Of a stretch of DNA of 64,000 bases, positions 50,701 to 60,416 are shown in pieces (the stretch's first letter is position 1; each line of letters begins with the position of its first letter). The DNA lies in contig NZ_HE997185.1 of the NCBI RefSeq assembly GCF_000312445.1, forward strand, positions 1 through 64,000, given 5' to 3'. Made by a program: the position numbers and the translations under genes. Origin of the DNA: Phocaeicola abscessus CCUG 55929 (GTDB taxonomy: Bacteria > Bacteroidota > Bacteroidia > Bacteroidales > Bacteroidaceae). The notes beneath the pieces were generated by a model that saw nothing but the letters and a program-made list of their open reading frames with translations, was not told where the DNA came from and ran no database searches.

Positions 50701-52341
50701 TCAAATTGACCCGGTCTTTTGGAAGCCAAGCTTCTCCAGCCCTTGCTGAATTTCCGGTACGGACATGAATAAGTTCCAAAGCATACCAGTTCTATAATTC
50801 TCTATCATACAAATTATCGGCCCTTGGTCGATGGCGATATATTGGGTGTCGTACCAGCCCGCAGTCAGGTTGAAAGCATCTATAAAGCCGTAGTCTTTCC
50901 AAAGTTTATCGCCCATCTTATAATAGAAGAAGTGCAATGCTGCCATCGACTCCTGCGGAGTATAAGGAAATGCGGACAAGGCAGCCGTCGGGGCGATTAC
51001 TCCTTTATCGTTATTAGGCGAATGGGCCGAATATCCAGCATCTCCATCACTGGCTGTCAAGCCCCAGCAAGAGGATCCATATCCTGCATATCCTTTCGGG
51101 TTTTCTTTGCAATAACCGTAGTTAATCAACGTATGATTACGGTTCTGCTCCCAATAGTCGGCATACCGGTCTTTCAGTCCGTGCGGATCGATGCCTAAAA
51201 AAGAATATTGGGAAAAGAATAATGGCCCTCCCTTATCGGTTCCCAAAGGAAGAGAGATGCCGTAATAGGATTTCCCGTTCTTTATGCCTCCATTCTTAGC
51301 CCATCCCGCCTCATATACTGCTTTATCAATGGCATGTGTCGGAGATGAAGCGGCAAGCACGTATGTTATCAAGCATTCGTTCCACCCTCTTATCGCCAGA
51401 TTCTTTTCAAAGCCGTAATCAGGACTCCAATGCCAATACAACACGTCTTCACCGCCTTTCCGGAACCAAGTCCAGTCGATGGCTTCCCAAAGACGGGTAA
51501 TGTCGACACGCAACTTATTTTCAGCTTCAGTATTCCCTTTGAAATAAGCCCGTGCGGTGAGCAAACCTTGAAACAGCAAGGACGTTTCCACCAAATCGGC
51601 TCCATTGTCTTTCTCGCTGAAACGTACAGTCTTGCCCGTGGCACCATTGAGCCAATGTGCATAAGCACCATGATAGGCCGTGCATTCTTTATCAAGGAAC
51701 GCGACAATCTTCTGTATTCGTTCAAGGGCTTGCTGACGGGTAATAAATCCTCGTTCGGCGGCTACCAACATGGCCATCACGCCGAACCCCGTGCCACCGG
51801 TGGTGACCACATTGCCCGAGGTGGTCCGTTCGCGTGCCATGCCGGAATGTTCATGCCCGAAATCCCAAAAGTATCTGAAGGTCTGCTTCTGCACCAGTGT
51901 CAACAACTCTTCATCGGAGATGCGCTCAAACTTGTCCGTCTCGTCCATTCCGGTCTCAATCGTGCAAACCCTGCCGTTGGAGAGCAGCACTCCGGAAGCG
52001 GATTTCACTCCCGGATTGACGACCAGTTTATACAATGACAGCATTTTGAACCCGTTTATCGGAGCCAACGAAACCTTATTTTCCGGCAACAGTTCATAAG
52101 TGCAGCCTACCGAAGCTTCATGCAATTTTAGAGCAATATTGCCACGAACGGAAGTTTTGTCTACCGCATCGGTAAACTCCAAAACAATACGGGCATCGGG
52201 AGCAACGCCACTGAACACCTTCTGATTCTGCTGTGTTCCTACGGTAATGTTTTTCAACTCGAAAGGCACAGTCTCTTTCGAATTTTCACCCTTGCCGCAT
52301 GCAACCAGCAAAAGACATACTATGGAATAAAAAACTCTCAT
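50701..52341 (-). CDS. GH144-type lipoprotein with N-terminal Ig-like domain
   Basis: This 546-residue lipoprotein (LLVACG, Cys about 15) has a beta-sandwich N-terminal domain of about 100 residues (FELKNITVGTQQNQ...FSGVAPDARIVLEFTDAVD), similar to bacterial Ig-like/CopC domains. A GH144 domain follows, starting ISDEELLTLVQKQTFRYFWDF. It has the same family segments as its downstream paralogue (NECLITYVLAASSPTHA, GIDPHGLKDRYADYW, CWGLTASDGDAGYSAHSP, AIDQGPIICMIENYRTG). Lipidation suggests anchoring on the outer membrane as the first-cutting enzyme. The downstream paralogue begins ten bases after its stop. Confidence 0.82.
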   Translation of the reverse strand: MRVFYSIVCLLLVACGKGENSKETVPFELKNITVGTQQNQKVFSGVAPDARIVLEFTDAVDKTSVRGNIALKLHEASVGCTYELLPENKVSLAPINGFKMLSLYKLVVNPGVKSASGVLLSNGRVCTIETGMDETDKFERISDEELLTLVQKQTFRYFWDFGHEHSGMARERTTSGNVVTTGGTGFGVMAMLVAAERGFITRQQALERIQKIVAFLDKECTAYHGAYAHWLNGATGKTVRFSEKDNGADLVETSLLFQGLLTARAYFKGNTEAENKLRVDITRLWEAIDWTWFRKGGEDVLYWHWSPDYGFEKNLAIRGWNECLITYVLAASSPTHAIDKAVYEAGWAKNGGIKNGKSYYGISLPLGTDKGGPLFFSQYSFLGIDPHGLKDRYADYWEQNRNHTLINYGYCKENPKGYAGYGSSCWGLTASDGDAGYSAHSPNNDKGVIAPTAALSAFPYTPQESMAALHFFYYKMGDKLWKDYGFIDAFNLTAGWYDTQYIAIDQGPIICMIENYRTGMLWNLFMSVPEIQQGLEKLGFQKTGSI

Positions 52342-52354
52342 ACCTAATCCTCCG

Positions 52355-53191
52355 TCACTCCTTTTGGGAGTAAAGACTCTGAACTTCGGATGCAGACATA
52401 GCCTTATCATATAAACGGAACTGGTCAAGTTGTCCCGGGAAATTGGAAGCCCAAGACTGCGCACCGGCACCCGTAGTCAGGCTCGGTTGAGTGCTGAACT
52501 GGAAAGCTCCGATAGCCAAAGAAGCGGCTACATTATTGAACTTCAAATCGCCGCAACCTGCCAATTCCTTAGTAAAAGCACTCTCGCCGTTACGGTAAAC
52601 AGTGATGGTAGAAGTCTTTCCTTCGTACACAAAAGCCAAATGCACCCAATCTTCGCCAAACACGTTATCAATCTTCGCCTCTACCCATCTCTCATCATTC
52701 TCTTTCGATGTCTGGTTTAAGATGTGTATCTTAAAGAAAGCCTGTGTCGGACTGTTGTGATTCTCTAAGAAGAGGTCGAAGTTGCCCCAGAACTTAACTT
52801 TATTGGGAATACTGAACAATCCTTGAGCCGCAGTGTTTTTCGCAGATTTCATCCAGAAAGCGATAGTACAACTACCGATATTAGGAACGACCTCTTTCAA
52901 TAAAGAAGGTGTATTGGCTAAGATATAAGCGTCCGACGCTCCTTGATATGCCATGCCGGAAACTCCATTCGCTGCAAACTTGGCCTTACCGTTATCCACT
53001 ACGATGAAGCCATACTCCCCTTTGTCACGGAAATCTTCCCCATCAAACGGGAGATACATCTTCAACGGAGTGTCCGGGACGACGTCACTGCTCTTCGGGT
53101 AGTTGAAAGCAGGGTGCTCCATATCTTGAAAACAAGACTGAAGACCTAATGCAAACAGGCAAAAAGCCATTGGTAATATATACTTTCTCAT
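52355..53191 (-). CDS. LamG/concanavalin-A-like surface lipoprotein
   Basis: The 278-residue lipoprotein (LQSC, Cys about 20) carries a LamG-like jelly-roll: LKMYLPFDGEDFRDKGEYG, NIGSCTIAFWMKSAKNT, VHLAFVYEGKTSTITVYRNGESAF, GQLDQFRLYDKAMSASEVQSLY. Such proteins in PULs act as surface glycan-binding proteins or as minor glycanases; no catalytic glutamate pair is evident. It sits between susD and the first GH144 gene in the same operon. Confidence 0.8.
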   Translation of the reverse strand: MRKYILPMAFCLFALGLQSCFQDMEHPAFNYPKSSDVVPDTPLKMYLPFDGEDFRDKGEYGFIVVDNGKAKFAANGVSGMAYQGASDAYILANTPSLLKEVVPNIGSCTIAFWMKSAKNTAAQGLFSIPNKVKFWGNFDLFLENHNSPTQAFFKIHILNQTSKENDERWVEAKIDNVFGEDWVHLAFVYEGKTSTITVYRNGESAFTKELAGCGDLKFNNVAASLAIGAFQFSTQPSLTTGAGAQSWASNFPGQLDQFRLYDKAMSASEVQSLYSQKE

Positions 53192-53211
53192 GAGTTTCGA
53201 TTTTTGAAGAT

Positions 53212-54729
53212 TTAATAATTCGGGTTCTGAATCAATACGCCGTTCGACTTATCTATCTCGTCCTGCGGAATAGGCAACAAGGCATGTCTATCCTGATAGT
53301 CGGTCTTACCCGCTGCATGAAGCACCTCTCGTGCAATACCCCAACGTACCAAATCATAGAAACGGTCGAATTCCATTCCCAGCTCGACACGCCGCTCGTG
53401 ACGGATAGCATCGCGCAATGCGTTCTGGTCATCGGTGGTTACCTCCGGAAGTACGCCGGTATTCGTACCGCGGGCACGGGCACGTACCATCTCCAAATAC
53501 CTGCGGGCGGAGGGCAAATCATTCAGTTCGCAAGCCGATTCGGATGCCATCAAGACGACATCGGCATAGCGTATCAACCTGACATTCATCCAATATCCGC
53601 CTTTCGTGAACTTAGATCGCATGGCGGGATTCGTATATACCTTTTTATTAAAGTATTTGGCTATTACATCCGCATTGGAGACAGGCTTTTCTCCATATGG
53701 TTTATTGGCGGGTATCGACTCTGGGTCTTCTCCGTTCCTGATAAAGTACAGCAAGGTTTCGTCCTTTCGCGGATCGCCTTCTTCGAATGCGTTTGCCAAC
53801 TCTTGGGTAGGAGTGTGCCATCCCCACCCCAAATTCCACTCGCCAGCACCACGGACACCCTGCACGGCGGCATACTGGCTTCCTATCTGGTTGGAGCCGG
53901 GCAAGGCATCGGTCGAGGTACATTGAAGTTCGAAAACAGATTCGCTGCAGTTTTCGCCCTCCTCACGGAAGATCTTGTCATAGGGGGTGTTCAAATCGTA
54001 GAGACCGGACGCGATGACATCTTCGGCGGCAGTCCTCATATTGCCCCAATCGTTGCGCATCATGTAAGTACGAGCATGCAGGGAACGAGCCGCGCCCCAC
54101 GTCAGGCGTCCGATATAAATCTTATCCCAGACCCGTGGGAGCGAACTCTCCGCTTCCGTCAAATCTTTATCTATCAACTCATAGATTTTGGCGACCGAGG
54201 ACTTAGGCACATTAGCTTCAGCAAAGTCATTCACCTTGAAATCAATCAGGGGGACTTCGCCGAAAGCACGGACCAGATTGAAGTAGCAGAACGCACGCAT
54301 GAACAGCGCCTCGCCCTTGTTCACCTTGTCGCCGTTGGTCAATGAGGGGTTGCCGGCCATTTCGTCCAGCAAGTCGTTGACCTTATGTATCAATGAATAG
54401 TTCTCGTTCCAATAACTCTTTATCATTCCGTTGCTGGGGAGATAATTGAAGTCGTCGAACATTCTGCCGATGGCGGCGCCGTCGGCCAAGGTACTTCCCT
54501 TCTCGGCATCCTCCGAACGGAAGCAGTGAATGGCCAGTGCCGTGTTACCGGTAGTCAAATGGAAGCTGCGCAGCTGGGCATACATATTGAAGACCTGCGT
54601 TTCGTACGTACCGCCGGTCAAATCGTCTTCGGTCTGTTGTCCCAATGGTTTTCTGTCGAACATGTCTTCGCACGAGCTTTGCGAGAGAGCCGTCAGGACA
54701 AATGCTATATAATAAAATATCTTTTTCAT
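53212..54729 (-). CDS. SusD/RagB-family nutrient-binding lipoprotein
   Basis: This 505-residue lipoprotein (LSQSSC, Cys about 20) forms the lid on its SusC partner. SusD marks are the N-terminal EDMFDRKPLGQ, the helical region with GEALFMRAFCYFNLVRAFGEVPLI, MRNDWGNMRTAAEDVI, and the C-terminal RDAIRHERRVELGMEFDRFYDLVRWGIAREVL and LLPIPQDEIDKSNGVLIQNPNY. The start at MKKIF (54729) is preferred over the ATG at 54738. It begins 13 bases after the susC stop. Confidence 0.94.
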   Translation of the reverse strand: MKKIFYYIAFVLTALSQSSCEDMFDRKPLGQQTEDDLTGGTYETQVFNMYAQLRSFHLTTGNTALAIHCFRSEDAEKGSTLADGAAIGRMFDDFNYLPSNGMIKSYWNENYSLIHKVNDLLDEMAGNPSLTNGDKVNKGEALFMRAFCYFNLVRAFGEVPLIDFKVNDFAEANVPKSSVAKIYELIDKDLTEAESSLPRVWDKIYIGRLTWGAARSLHARTYMMRNDWGNMRTAAEDVIASGLYDLNTPYDKIFREEGENCSESVFELQCTSTDALPGSNQIGSQYAAVQGVRGAGEWNLGWGWHTPTQELANAFEEGDPRKDETLLYFIRNGEDPESIPANKPYGEKPVSNADVIAKYFNKKVYTNPAMRSKFTKGGYWMNVRLIRYADVVLMASESACELNDLPSARRYLEMVRARARGTNTGVLPEVTTDDQNALRDAIRHERRVELGMEFDRFYDLVRWGIAREVLHAAGKTDYQDRHALLPIPQDEIDKSNGVLIQNPNY

Positions 54730-54742
54730 AATCGTCATTGTT

Positions 54743-57700
54743 TTAGAAGGTCAAATTAAAGCCGAGCGTATAGACCGCGGGCATGGGATAACCACCGCCG
54801 TCGATGCCGAAAGAGATGGCACTGCCACCCACTTCGGGCGTGTATCCGCCGTTACGGCCCCATGTCTTGAGGTTTTGGACATTGGCATAGATGCGCAGCG
54901 CTTGCATTCGGATACGGTTCAACAGATGCTTGTCGAAGTTATAACCCAACTCGATGTTGCGGATGCGGAAGAAACTTCCGTCCTCGATGAAGTAGGTGGA
55001 CGCCTCTTGATTGATTTTGTGCGAGGGGTCGAGCAGCGGTTCCCAGTTGGAAGTGCCCTCTCCATGCCAGCGGCCGAGCTGCTCTGCGCGGTAGTTGAGT
55101 TGGGCGTAGCTGCTGCTTCCCCAATTACGGTAGATTTCGTTCCCATAGACTCCCATCATGTCGACGCTCAAGTCGAGGTTCTTCCAGCCCAGTTGCAGGT
55201 TGAAGCCGTAGGTGACGTCGGGCGTCGGGTTACCTATCATGGTGCGGTCTTTATCCGTTATCTTGCCGTCGCCGTTGACGTCGGTAAACTTCAAATCACC
55301 GGGGGTGACGGTACCGACGGAGTTCATGGGGGAGAAACGAATGTCGTTTTCGTTCTGATAGACACCCTCCACCTTGTATCCGTAGAAGTAGCCGATGGGG
55401 TAGCCCTCCGATACCCGCGAGGGGCCGCTGATGATATTATAGTCCTTGTTGACCAGCGAAAGGACTTCGTTATCGATGGTGCTGAGGTTGGCGCTGAGGC
55501 CGTAACGCCAGTCTTCCCCTATCCTGTCGTTCCACGAGGCAGTGAGTTCGACGCCGCGGTTACGGATTTCGCCGACATTGCGGAGGCCCGGAACCGTACC
55601 GGCAATCCCCGGGATTGAGGTCAGCATATCCTTGGTGGTCTTGCTGTAATAGACGGGCGAGAGCTGTAGACGGTCGGCAAAGAGGTGGATGTCGAAGCCT
55701 GCCTCCCAGGAATAGTTGCGCTCCCATCCCAAATCGGGGGAGATGAGTTTGTCCGGGCCTTTGCCTGCGATGATGTTATCGCCGAAGACCGCCGAGCCGG
55801 AACTGACGATGGTGGCATAGGCCGGATAACTGGAACCCGTGTTCTGGCTGCCCAGCACTCCCCACGAACCTTTCAGCTTGAGGTAGCTGATGACGCTTTG
55901 GCCTTGCATGAACTTCTCTTCGCTCATCACCCAACCTGCGCCGAAGGAGTAGAAATTGTCCCACGTATGGCCGGTCTTATAGAAGACGGATGAGCCGTCG
56001 CGACGGAAGGAAGCGTTGAATAGGTAGCGATTGCGGTAGTTGTATAACGAGCGGAACAGGTAGGACATGGTGAACCTGTCCCACTGCGAGCTGCCATTGG
56101 TGGCGGTGGAAACATCGTCGATGACGGACAGCCACCACCTATCCGGGTCATTGCCCACGGGTATGCCGTAGCCGGCAAGCTGGCTTCGTCCTCCGCTCAG
56201 GCCGGAATATTCGTTGTAATGGGTGGTGAGGCCGGCGGTCAAAGTAAGACCGTGCCCGCCAAACTGTCCGGTATAAGTCAGCACATAGTCCGATTGCGCC
56301 GCTAAGGAGTTGGACTTGCTCTGGCTGACGCTTTCCCGCTCCGAAATCAGCTCCCTGCCACCTTTGACGTCAGGATTATAGACGTAAACCAGCGGCGAGT
56401 AGGAGCGTGACTGGCTGGAGGAGTAGTCCATTGAGAAGGTAGCCCGAAACTTGAGGTTCTTTAAGAGGTCTGCCTCGCCGAAGATGTTGCCTGCCAAGCG
56501 ATAGTTCTGCGACCTGTTGGTGCGGCCGCGCAGCTCTGTTTCGATGAGAGGGTTCCAGACTTGTGCACGCTGGAAGTCGGGCAACGTATGTATCAGCCCG
56601 CTTGCCGCGTCGTGAGTGGGGGCGATGGGTGCCGCCCGCAGTGCACCGCTTACACCTTTGGCATCGGGATAGAGCACCCGCACGCCATTGACCTGGAAGC
56701 CGAAACGCAGGAAGTCCGCCACACTATACTCGCTGTTGAGGTTGACAGTGAGTTTATCCAGCTTCTCGGTCTTGATGGAACCTTCCTCCATCTGATAGCC
56801 CAATCCGAGGTAGAACTTGCTCTTCTGCCCGGCGCCTGAGATACTTACATTGTTCTTGGTGAGGAAGCCGGTACGGAAGATTTCATCCTGCCAGTCGGTA
56901 TCGGCATTCCACAGGGTATAGTCGTATGGATCACTGCCTTGGGATTTCAACTGCTCGTTGTAGAGCTGTCTGAATTCGGCGGCATCAGTCAGCGCTATGC
57001 GGTGATGGATGGCCTTCCAACCCACGGACGAGTTGATGTTGACGGTGGTCTTACCCGCCTCGGCTCGTTTGGTGGTAAGGATGATGACCCCGTTGGCACC
57101 GCGCACGCCGAAGATGGCGAGCGACGAGGGGTCTTTAAGTATCTCCATCGACTCGATGTCGGCAGGATTCAGATAATTGATGTTATCCGTAAACAGTCCG
57201 TCTACCACGTAGAGGGGGCGGAAGCCGTTGATGGAATTGGTACCGCGCACGCGGATTTCAGGGTCTTGGCCTGCCCGGCCGGTATTAACCACCTGTACGC
57301 CCGCCACCTTACCTTGTATGGAAGCCAGAGGGTTGGACGAAGGCCGCGAGGCTATCTCATCCGCCTTGACAGTGACGATGGAACCGGTCAGGTCGCGTTT
57401 GCGGGCGCTGCCATAGCCCACGACCACCACTTCGTCAAGCAGGTGGCTGTCTTCTTCCAGCGTGACATTGACCACAGAACGGCCGCCGACGACCACTTCT
57501 TGTTCGCGCATTCCGATATAACTGAAAATCAAAGTTGCATCAGATGAAACTTCGGTAATCTGATATTTCCCGTCGATATCAGTAATGCTTCCTTTATTCC
57601 TTTCTCCTTTCACGCGAACAGAAGCACCGATAACAGTTTCGCCTGTGTTGGTCGTAACAATGCCCGAAACTGTAATTTTGCCCTGTGCCATCGAAGCAAT

Positions 57701-57745
57701 GGGAAACAGTAACATCAGACATGTGATAAATAAACTCTTTTTCAT
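54743..57745 (-). CDS. SusC/RagA-family TonB-linked outer-membrane transporter
   Basis: The 1000-residue transporter imports oligosaccharides using TonB energy. A signal peptide ending SMAQ is followed by a CarboxypepD_reg-like domain (ITVSGIVTTNTGETVIGASVRVKGE), the LLDEVVVVGYGSARKRDLTGSI region, a plug domain (RIRGTNSINGFRPLYVVDGL-like) and a 22-stranded barrel ending in a terminal aromatic (YTLGFNLTF). The start at 57745 gives a normal signal peptide. It is the first gene of the five-gene PUL operon. Confidence 0.95.
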   Translation of the reverse strand: MKKSLFITCLMLLFPIASMAQGKITVSGIVTTNTGETVIGASVRVKGERNKGSITDIDGKYQITEVSSDATLIFSYIGMREQEVVVGGRSVVNVTLEEDSHLLDEVVVVGYGSARKRDLTGSIVTVKADEIASRPSSNPLASIQGKVAGVQVVNTGRAGQDPEIRVRGTNSINGFRPLYVVDGLFTDNINYLNPADIESMEILKDPSSLAIFGVRGANGVIILTTKRAEAGKTTVNINSSVGWKAIHHRIALTDAAEFRQLYNEQLKSQGSDPYDYTLWNADTDWQDEIFRTGFLTKNNVSISGAGQKSKFYLGLGYQMEEGSIKTEKLDKLTVNLNSEYSVADFLRFGFQVNGVRVLYPDAKGVSGALRAAPIAPTHDAASGLIHTLPDFQRAQVWNPLIETELRGRTNRSQNYRLAGNIFGEADLLKNLKFRATFSMDYSSSQSRSYSPLVYVYNPDVKGGRELISERESVSQSKSNSLAAQSDYVLTYTGQFGGHGLTLTAGLTTHYNEYSGLSGGRSQLAGYGIPVGNDPDRWWLSVIDDVSTATNGSSQWDRFTMSYLFRSLYNYRNRYLFNASFRRDGSSVFYKTGHTWDNFYSFGAGWVMSEEKFMQGQSVISYLKLKGSWGVLGSQNTGSSYPAYATIVSSGSAVFGDNIIAGKGPDKLISPDLGWERNYSWEAGFDIHLFADRLQLSPVYYSKTTKDMLTSIPGIAGTVPGLRNVGEIRNRGVELTASWNDRIGEDWRYGLSANLSTIDNEVLSLVNKDYNIISGPSRVSEGYPIGYFYGYKVEGVYQNENDIRFSPMNSVGTVTPGDLKFTDVNGDGKITDKDRTMIGNPTPDVTYGFNLQLGWKNLDLSVDMMGVYGNEIYRNWGSSSYAQLNYRAEQLGRWHGEGTSNWEPLLDPSHKINQEASTYFIEDGSFFRIRNIELGYNFDKHLLNRIRMQALRIYANVQNLKTWGRNGGYTPEVGGSAISFGIDGGGYPMPAVYTLGFNLTF

Positions 57746-57771
57746 TTTGTATTGATTTAAAATTCTTTTTG

Positions 57772-57803
57772 CAAACATATCATAAGACTTAATATAAGTC
57801 AAA
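57772..57803 (-). promoter_or_regulatory. susC promoter
   Basis: On the minus strand a -33 TTTG (57800-57803) is followed after exactly 20 bases by TATGTTTG (57772-57779), a full match to the -7 consensus. An inverted repeat GACTTA-ATA-TAAGTC (57786-57800) occupies the spacer. Confidence 0.8.
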
Positions 57804-57808
57804 TAAAA

Positions 57809-57830
57809 GACTACCACAAGATTACCACAA
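57809..57830 (-). promoter_or_regulatory. Adjacent 11-nt direct repeats upstream of the susC -33 box (activator site candidate)
   Basis: GACTACCACAA and GATTACCACAA lie head to tail (57809-57819 and 57820-57830), one helical turn apart, five bases upstream of the -33 box. A partial third copy (GATTACTACTACAA) begins at 57849. This is the expected place for the SusR-like regulator to bind. Confidence 0.6.
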
Positions 57831-57978
57831 TTCAACTTCATGATGCGGGATTACTACTACAACACTAAATAAACAGTAGATTATGAGGTAAATAAAACTT
57901 CCATGAATATTCAGAAGATATTTCATGTTGATATAGCCGAATAAAAGGATGCCCTAAAAGGTAATTTATGAATGAAAG

Positions 57979-60279
57979 CTACAACAATTTGAAAGTTGCC
58001 CGTTTCACATCTTTGCTGTTGCTTCCAATCATAACCTCGAAGTTTCCCGGCTCGCATACAAAATCAAGACGATAGTTATAGAACCTCAGTAAATCGGAAG
58101 TAATCTTGAAAGAAACCTTTTGGGACTCGCCGGCTTTCAGGAAGATCTTTTTAAAGCCTTTCAATTCCTTCACCGGACGGGTCACGCTGCCCATGAGGTC
58201 GCGGATGTAAAGCTGAACAACTTCAGTACCGTCTTTCTTGCCGGTATTGGTCACGGTGACGGTGGCGGTCAGTTCGCCCTTATCTGTCATGACAGACTTA
58301 TCCAGCGTGACGTTGCTGTAGGCGAAGTCAGTATAGCTTAGTCCGAAGCCGAAAGGGTAAAGCGGTTCGTTGTCCACATCGAGGTAGTTGCTGCGGAATT
58401 TCCGGAACCATGCACCTTGAGGTAACGGACGGCCGGTGTTCTTATGGTTGTAGAACAGCGGAATCTGGCCCACGTTCTTGGGGAAGGTGGTGGTGAGCTT
58501 GCCACCGGGATTGACGTCGCCCAGCAGCACGTCGGCAATGGCGGAGCCTGCCTCGCTACCACCAAACCATACGTTAAGGATAGCGGGCACGTGCCTCTGC
58601 TCCCAATCCAGCACCAGCGGGCGGCCGGTAAAGAGCACCAGTACCACGGGCTTACCGGTGCCCAGCAGAGCTTGCAGTAGTGCGCGTTGGGTATCGGTTA
58701 ACTCAAGGTCGGTGCGACAACTGCTCTCTCCGCTCATTTCAGAAGCTTCACCGAGGGCGGCAATCACCACGTCTGACTGGGCAGCCACGGCCAGTGCCTC
58801 GTCTAGCAGCTCTTTGTCAGAACGGCCGTCACGGTGTAGCGAACGACCGAACATAGTAGCTCGCTCCTCGTAGGCGGCATCGCTCATCAAGTTGCAGCCT
58901 TTGGCGGTGAGGACGCGTGCTCGTCCGGCGGTAGCGGCTCTCAGTCCGTCGGCCAGCGAGGTGGCTTTGTCCAGCACGGCTGCCACGCTCCACGTGCCCG
59001 GCATGTTAGTGCGGCTGTCTGCCAACGGACCTACCACGGCGATGGTTCCCTGTTTCTTCAGCGGTAGCACCTCCCCCTCGTTCTTCAGCAGGACGAAACT
59101 CTCAGAGGCAATGCGGCGAGCGGCGACACGGTGCTGGGGAGTGAAGATTTGCCGGCGGGCGCGACTCAGGTCGCAGTACTTGTATGGGTCGGCAAAGAGC
59201 CCCAGCTTGTATTTCGCCTCGAGTATGCGGCGACAAGCGGCATCAATAGTGGCTTCGGTGACTTTGCCGGCTGCAAGCGACTGCTTCAGTGTGGTGGAGA
59301 AGGCATCGCTCACCATATCCATATCCACTCCAGCATTCAGCGCGAGGGCAGCCACCGCCTGCATGTCTCCCATCCCATGCTCGATCATCTCGGCAATGCC
59401 GGTATAGTCCGTCACGACGAAGCCACGGAAGCCCCACTGGCGGCGCAGCACGTCGGTCATCAGCCAGTGGTTTCCAGTGGCGGGGATGCCTTCTACCTCG
59501 TTGAACGAAGCCATCACGCTGCCCGCCCCTGCATCTACGGCGGCACGGTAGGGCAGCATGTACTCATTGAACATCCGCTGGCGACTCATGTCTACCGTGT
59601 TATAGTCGCGTCCCGCCTCGCTGGCGCCGTAAAGAGCAAAGTGCTTCACGCAGGCCATGATTTCGTCGGAGCGGCTCATGTCCTTGCCTTGATAGCCGCG
59701 CACCATGGCCTGTGCAATGGCAGCCCCGAGGAAGGGATCCTCGCCGCTACCCTCTGCAATTCGTCCCCAGCGAGGGTCGCGGCAAAGGTCCACCATCGGG
59801 CTGAATGTCCAGCAAATGCCGTCGGCACTGGCCTCCACAGCGGCAATGCGTGCCGACTCTTCCACTGCCTTCATGTCCCACGTGCACGATAATCCCAGCG
59901 GAATGGGGAATACCGTCTCGTATCCGTGTATGACGTCCATCCCAAAAAGCAACGGGATGCCCAAACGGCTTTCCTCCATTGCCACCTTCTGCACCTCGCG
60001 GATGCGTTCCACACCCTTCAGGTTGAACAGCCCGCCCACTTCGCCGGCACGGATGCGCTGCACTACCTCGCTGCTTTGTGCCTGTCCGGTGATAATCTCA
60101 CCGGTGACCGGCAGGTTCAGCTGACCAATTTTCTCGTCCAGCGTCATCTTCTTCATCAGTCCGTCGACAAAACGGTTCATCCCCTCAGAGGGGTTTTGCG
60201 CACACGCACCACCGGCGACAAACGCCCAGTAGAGCCAAAGGAATCTCAAGTTGGATAGTAAATGTTTCATGTCTTTCAT
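57979..60279 (-). CDS. GH3 beta-glucosidase (BglX-like), PUL-associated
   Basis: The 766-residue secreted enzyme (signal peptide ending GGACAQ) removes glucose from oligosaccharide ends. The (beta/alpha)8 domain has VKHFALYG and the nucleophile Asp in RGFVVTDYTGIAEMIEHG. The second domain holds ALGEASEMSGESSCRTDL, where the acid/base Glu is expected, and a C-terminal FnIII-like domain ends the protein. Next to GH144 glucanases, a beta-1,2-specific GH3 such as Bacteroides thetaiotaomicron BT_3567 is the best analogue. The alternative start is 60270. It has its own promoter. Confidence 0.87.
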   Translation of the reverse strand: MKDMKHLLSNLRFLWLYWAFVAGGACAQNPSEGMNRFVDGLMKKMTLDEKIGQLNLPVTGEIITGQAQSSEVVQRIRAGEVGGLFNLKGVERIREVQKVAMEESRLGIPLLFGMDVIHGYETVFPIPLGLSCTWDMKAVEESARIAAVEASADGICWTFSPMVDLCRDPRWGRIAEGSGEDPFLGAAIAQAMVRGYQGKDMSRSDEIMACVKHFALYGASEAGRDYNTVDMSRQRMFNEYMLPYRAAVDAGAGSVMASFNEVEGIPATGNHWLMTDVLRRQWGFRGFVVTDYTGIAEMIEHGMGDMQAVAALALNAGVDMDMVSDAFSTTLKQSLAAGKVTEATIDAACRRILEAKYKLGLFADPYKYCDLSRARRQIFTPQHRVAARRIASESFVLLKNEGEVLPLKKQGTIAVVGPLADSRTNMPGTWSVAAVLDKATSLADGLRAATAGRARVLTAKGCNLMSDAAYEERATMFGRSLHRDGRSDKELLDEALAVAAQSDVVIAALGEASEMSGESSCRTDLELTDTQRALLQALLGTGKPVVLVLFTGRPLVLDWEQRHVPAILNVWFGGSEAGSAIADVLLGDVNPGGKLTTTFPKNVGQIPLFYNHKNTGRPLPQGAWFRKFRSNYLDVDNEPLYPFGFGLSYTDFAYSNVTLDKSVMTDKGELTATVTVTNTGKKDGTEVVQLYIRDLMGSVTRPVKELKGFKKIFLKAGESQKVSFKITSDLLRFYNYRLDFVCEPGNFEVMIGSNSKDVKRATFKLL

Positions 60280-60336
60280 ACTTTTTTATTGCAAATAAAA
60301 GAAAAGCATGCAGCAGCTCCATATTCCACACTACGA

Positions 60337-60344
60337 CAAAAGTA
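60337..60344 (-). promoter_or_regulatory. -7 element (TACTTTTG) of the GH3 gene, with dyad upstream
   Basis: TACTTTTG on the minus strand fits TAnnTTTG, with TTTC 19 bases upstream as a weak -33. The dyad GGTAC-N7-GTACC at 60371-60387 sits just upstream and could be an operator. It differs from the susC repeats. Confidence 0.5.
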
Positions 60345-60416
60345 CGCTCATTATAAAAAATAAGAAAGAAGGTACGACATTAGTACCTCTCTTATTGATA
60401 TGTCGCTAATCAACAG

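Noticed and set aside
49374-60279. Starch utilisation (Sus) locus
   Set aside because: There is no GH13 or GH97 enzyme; the enzymes are GH144 and GH3, which act on beta-glucans.
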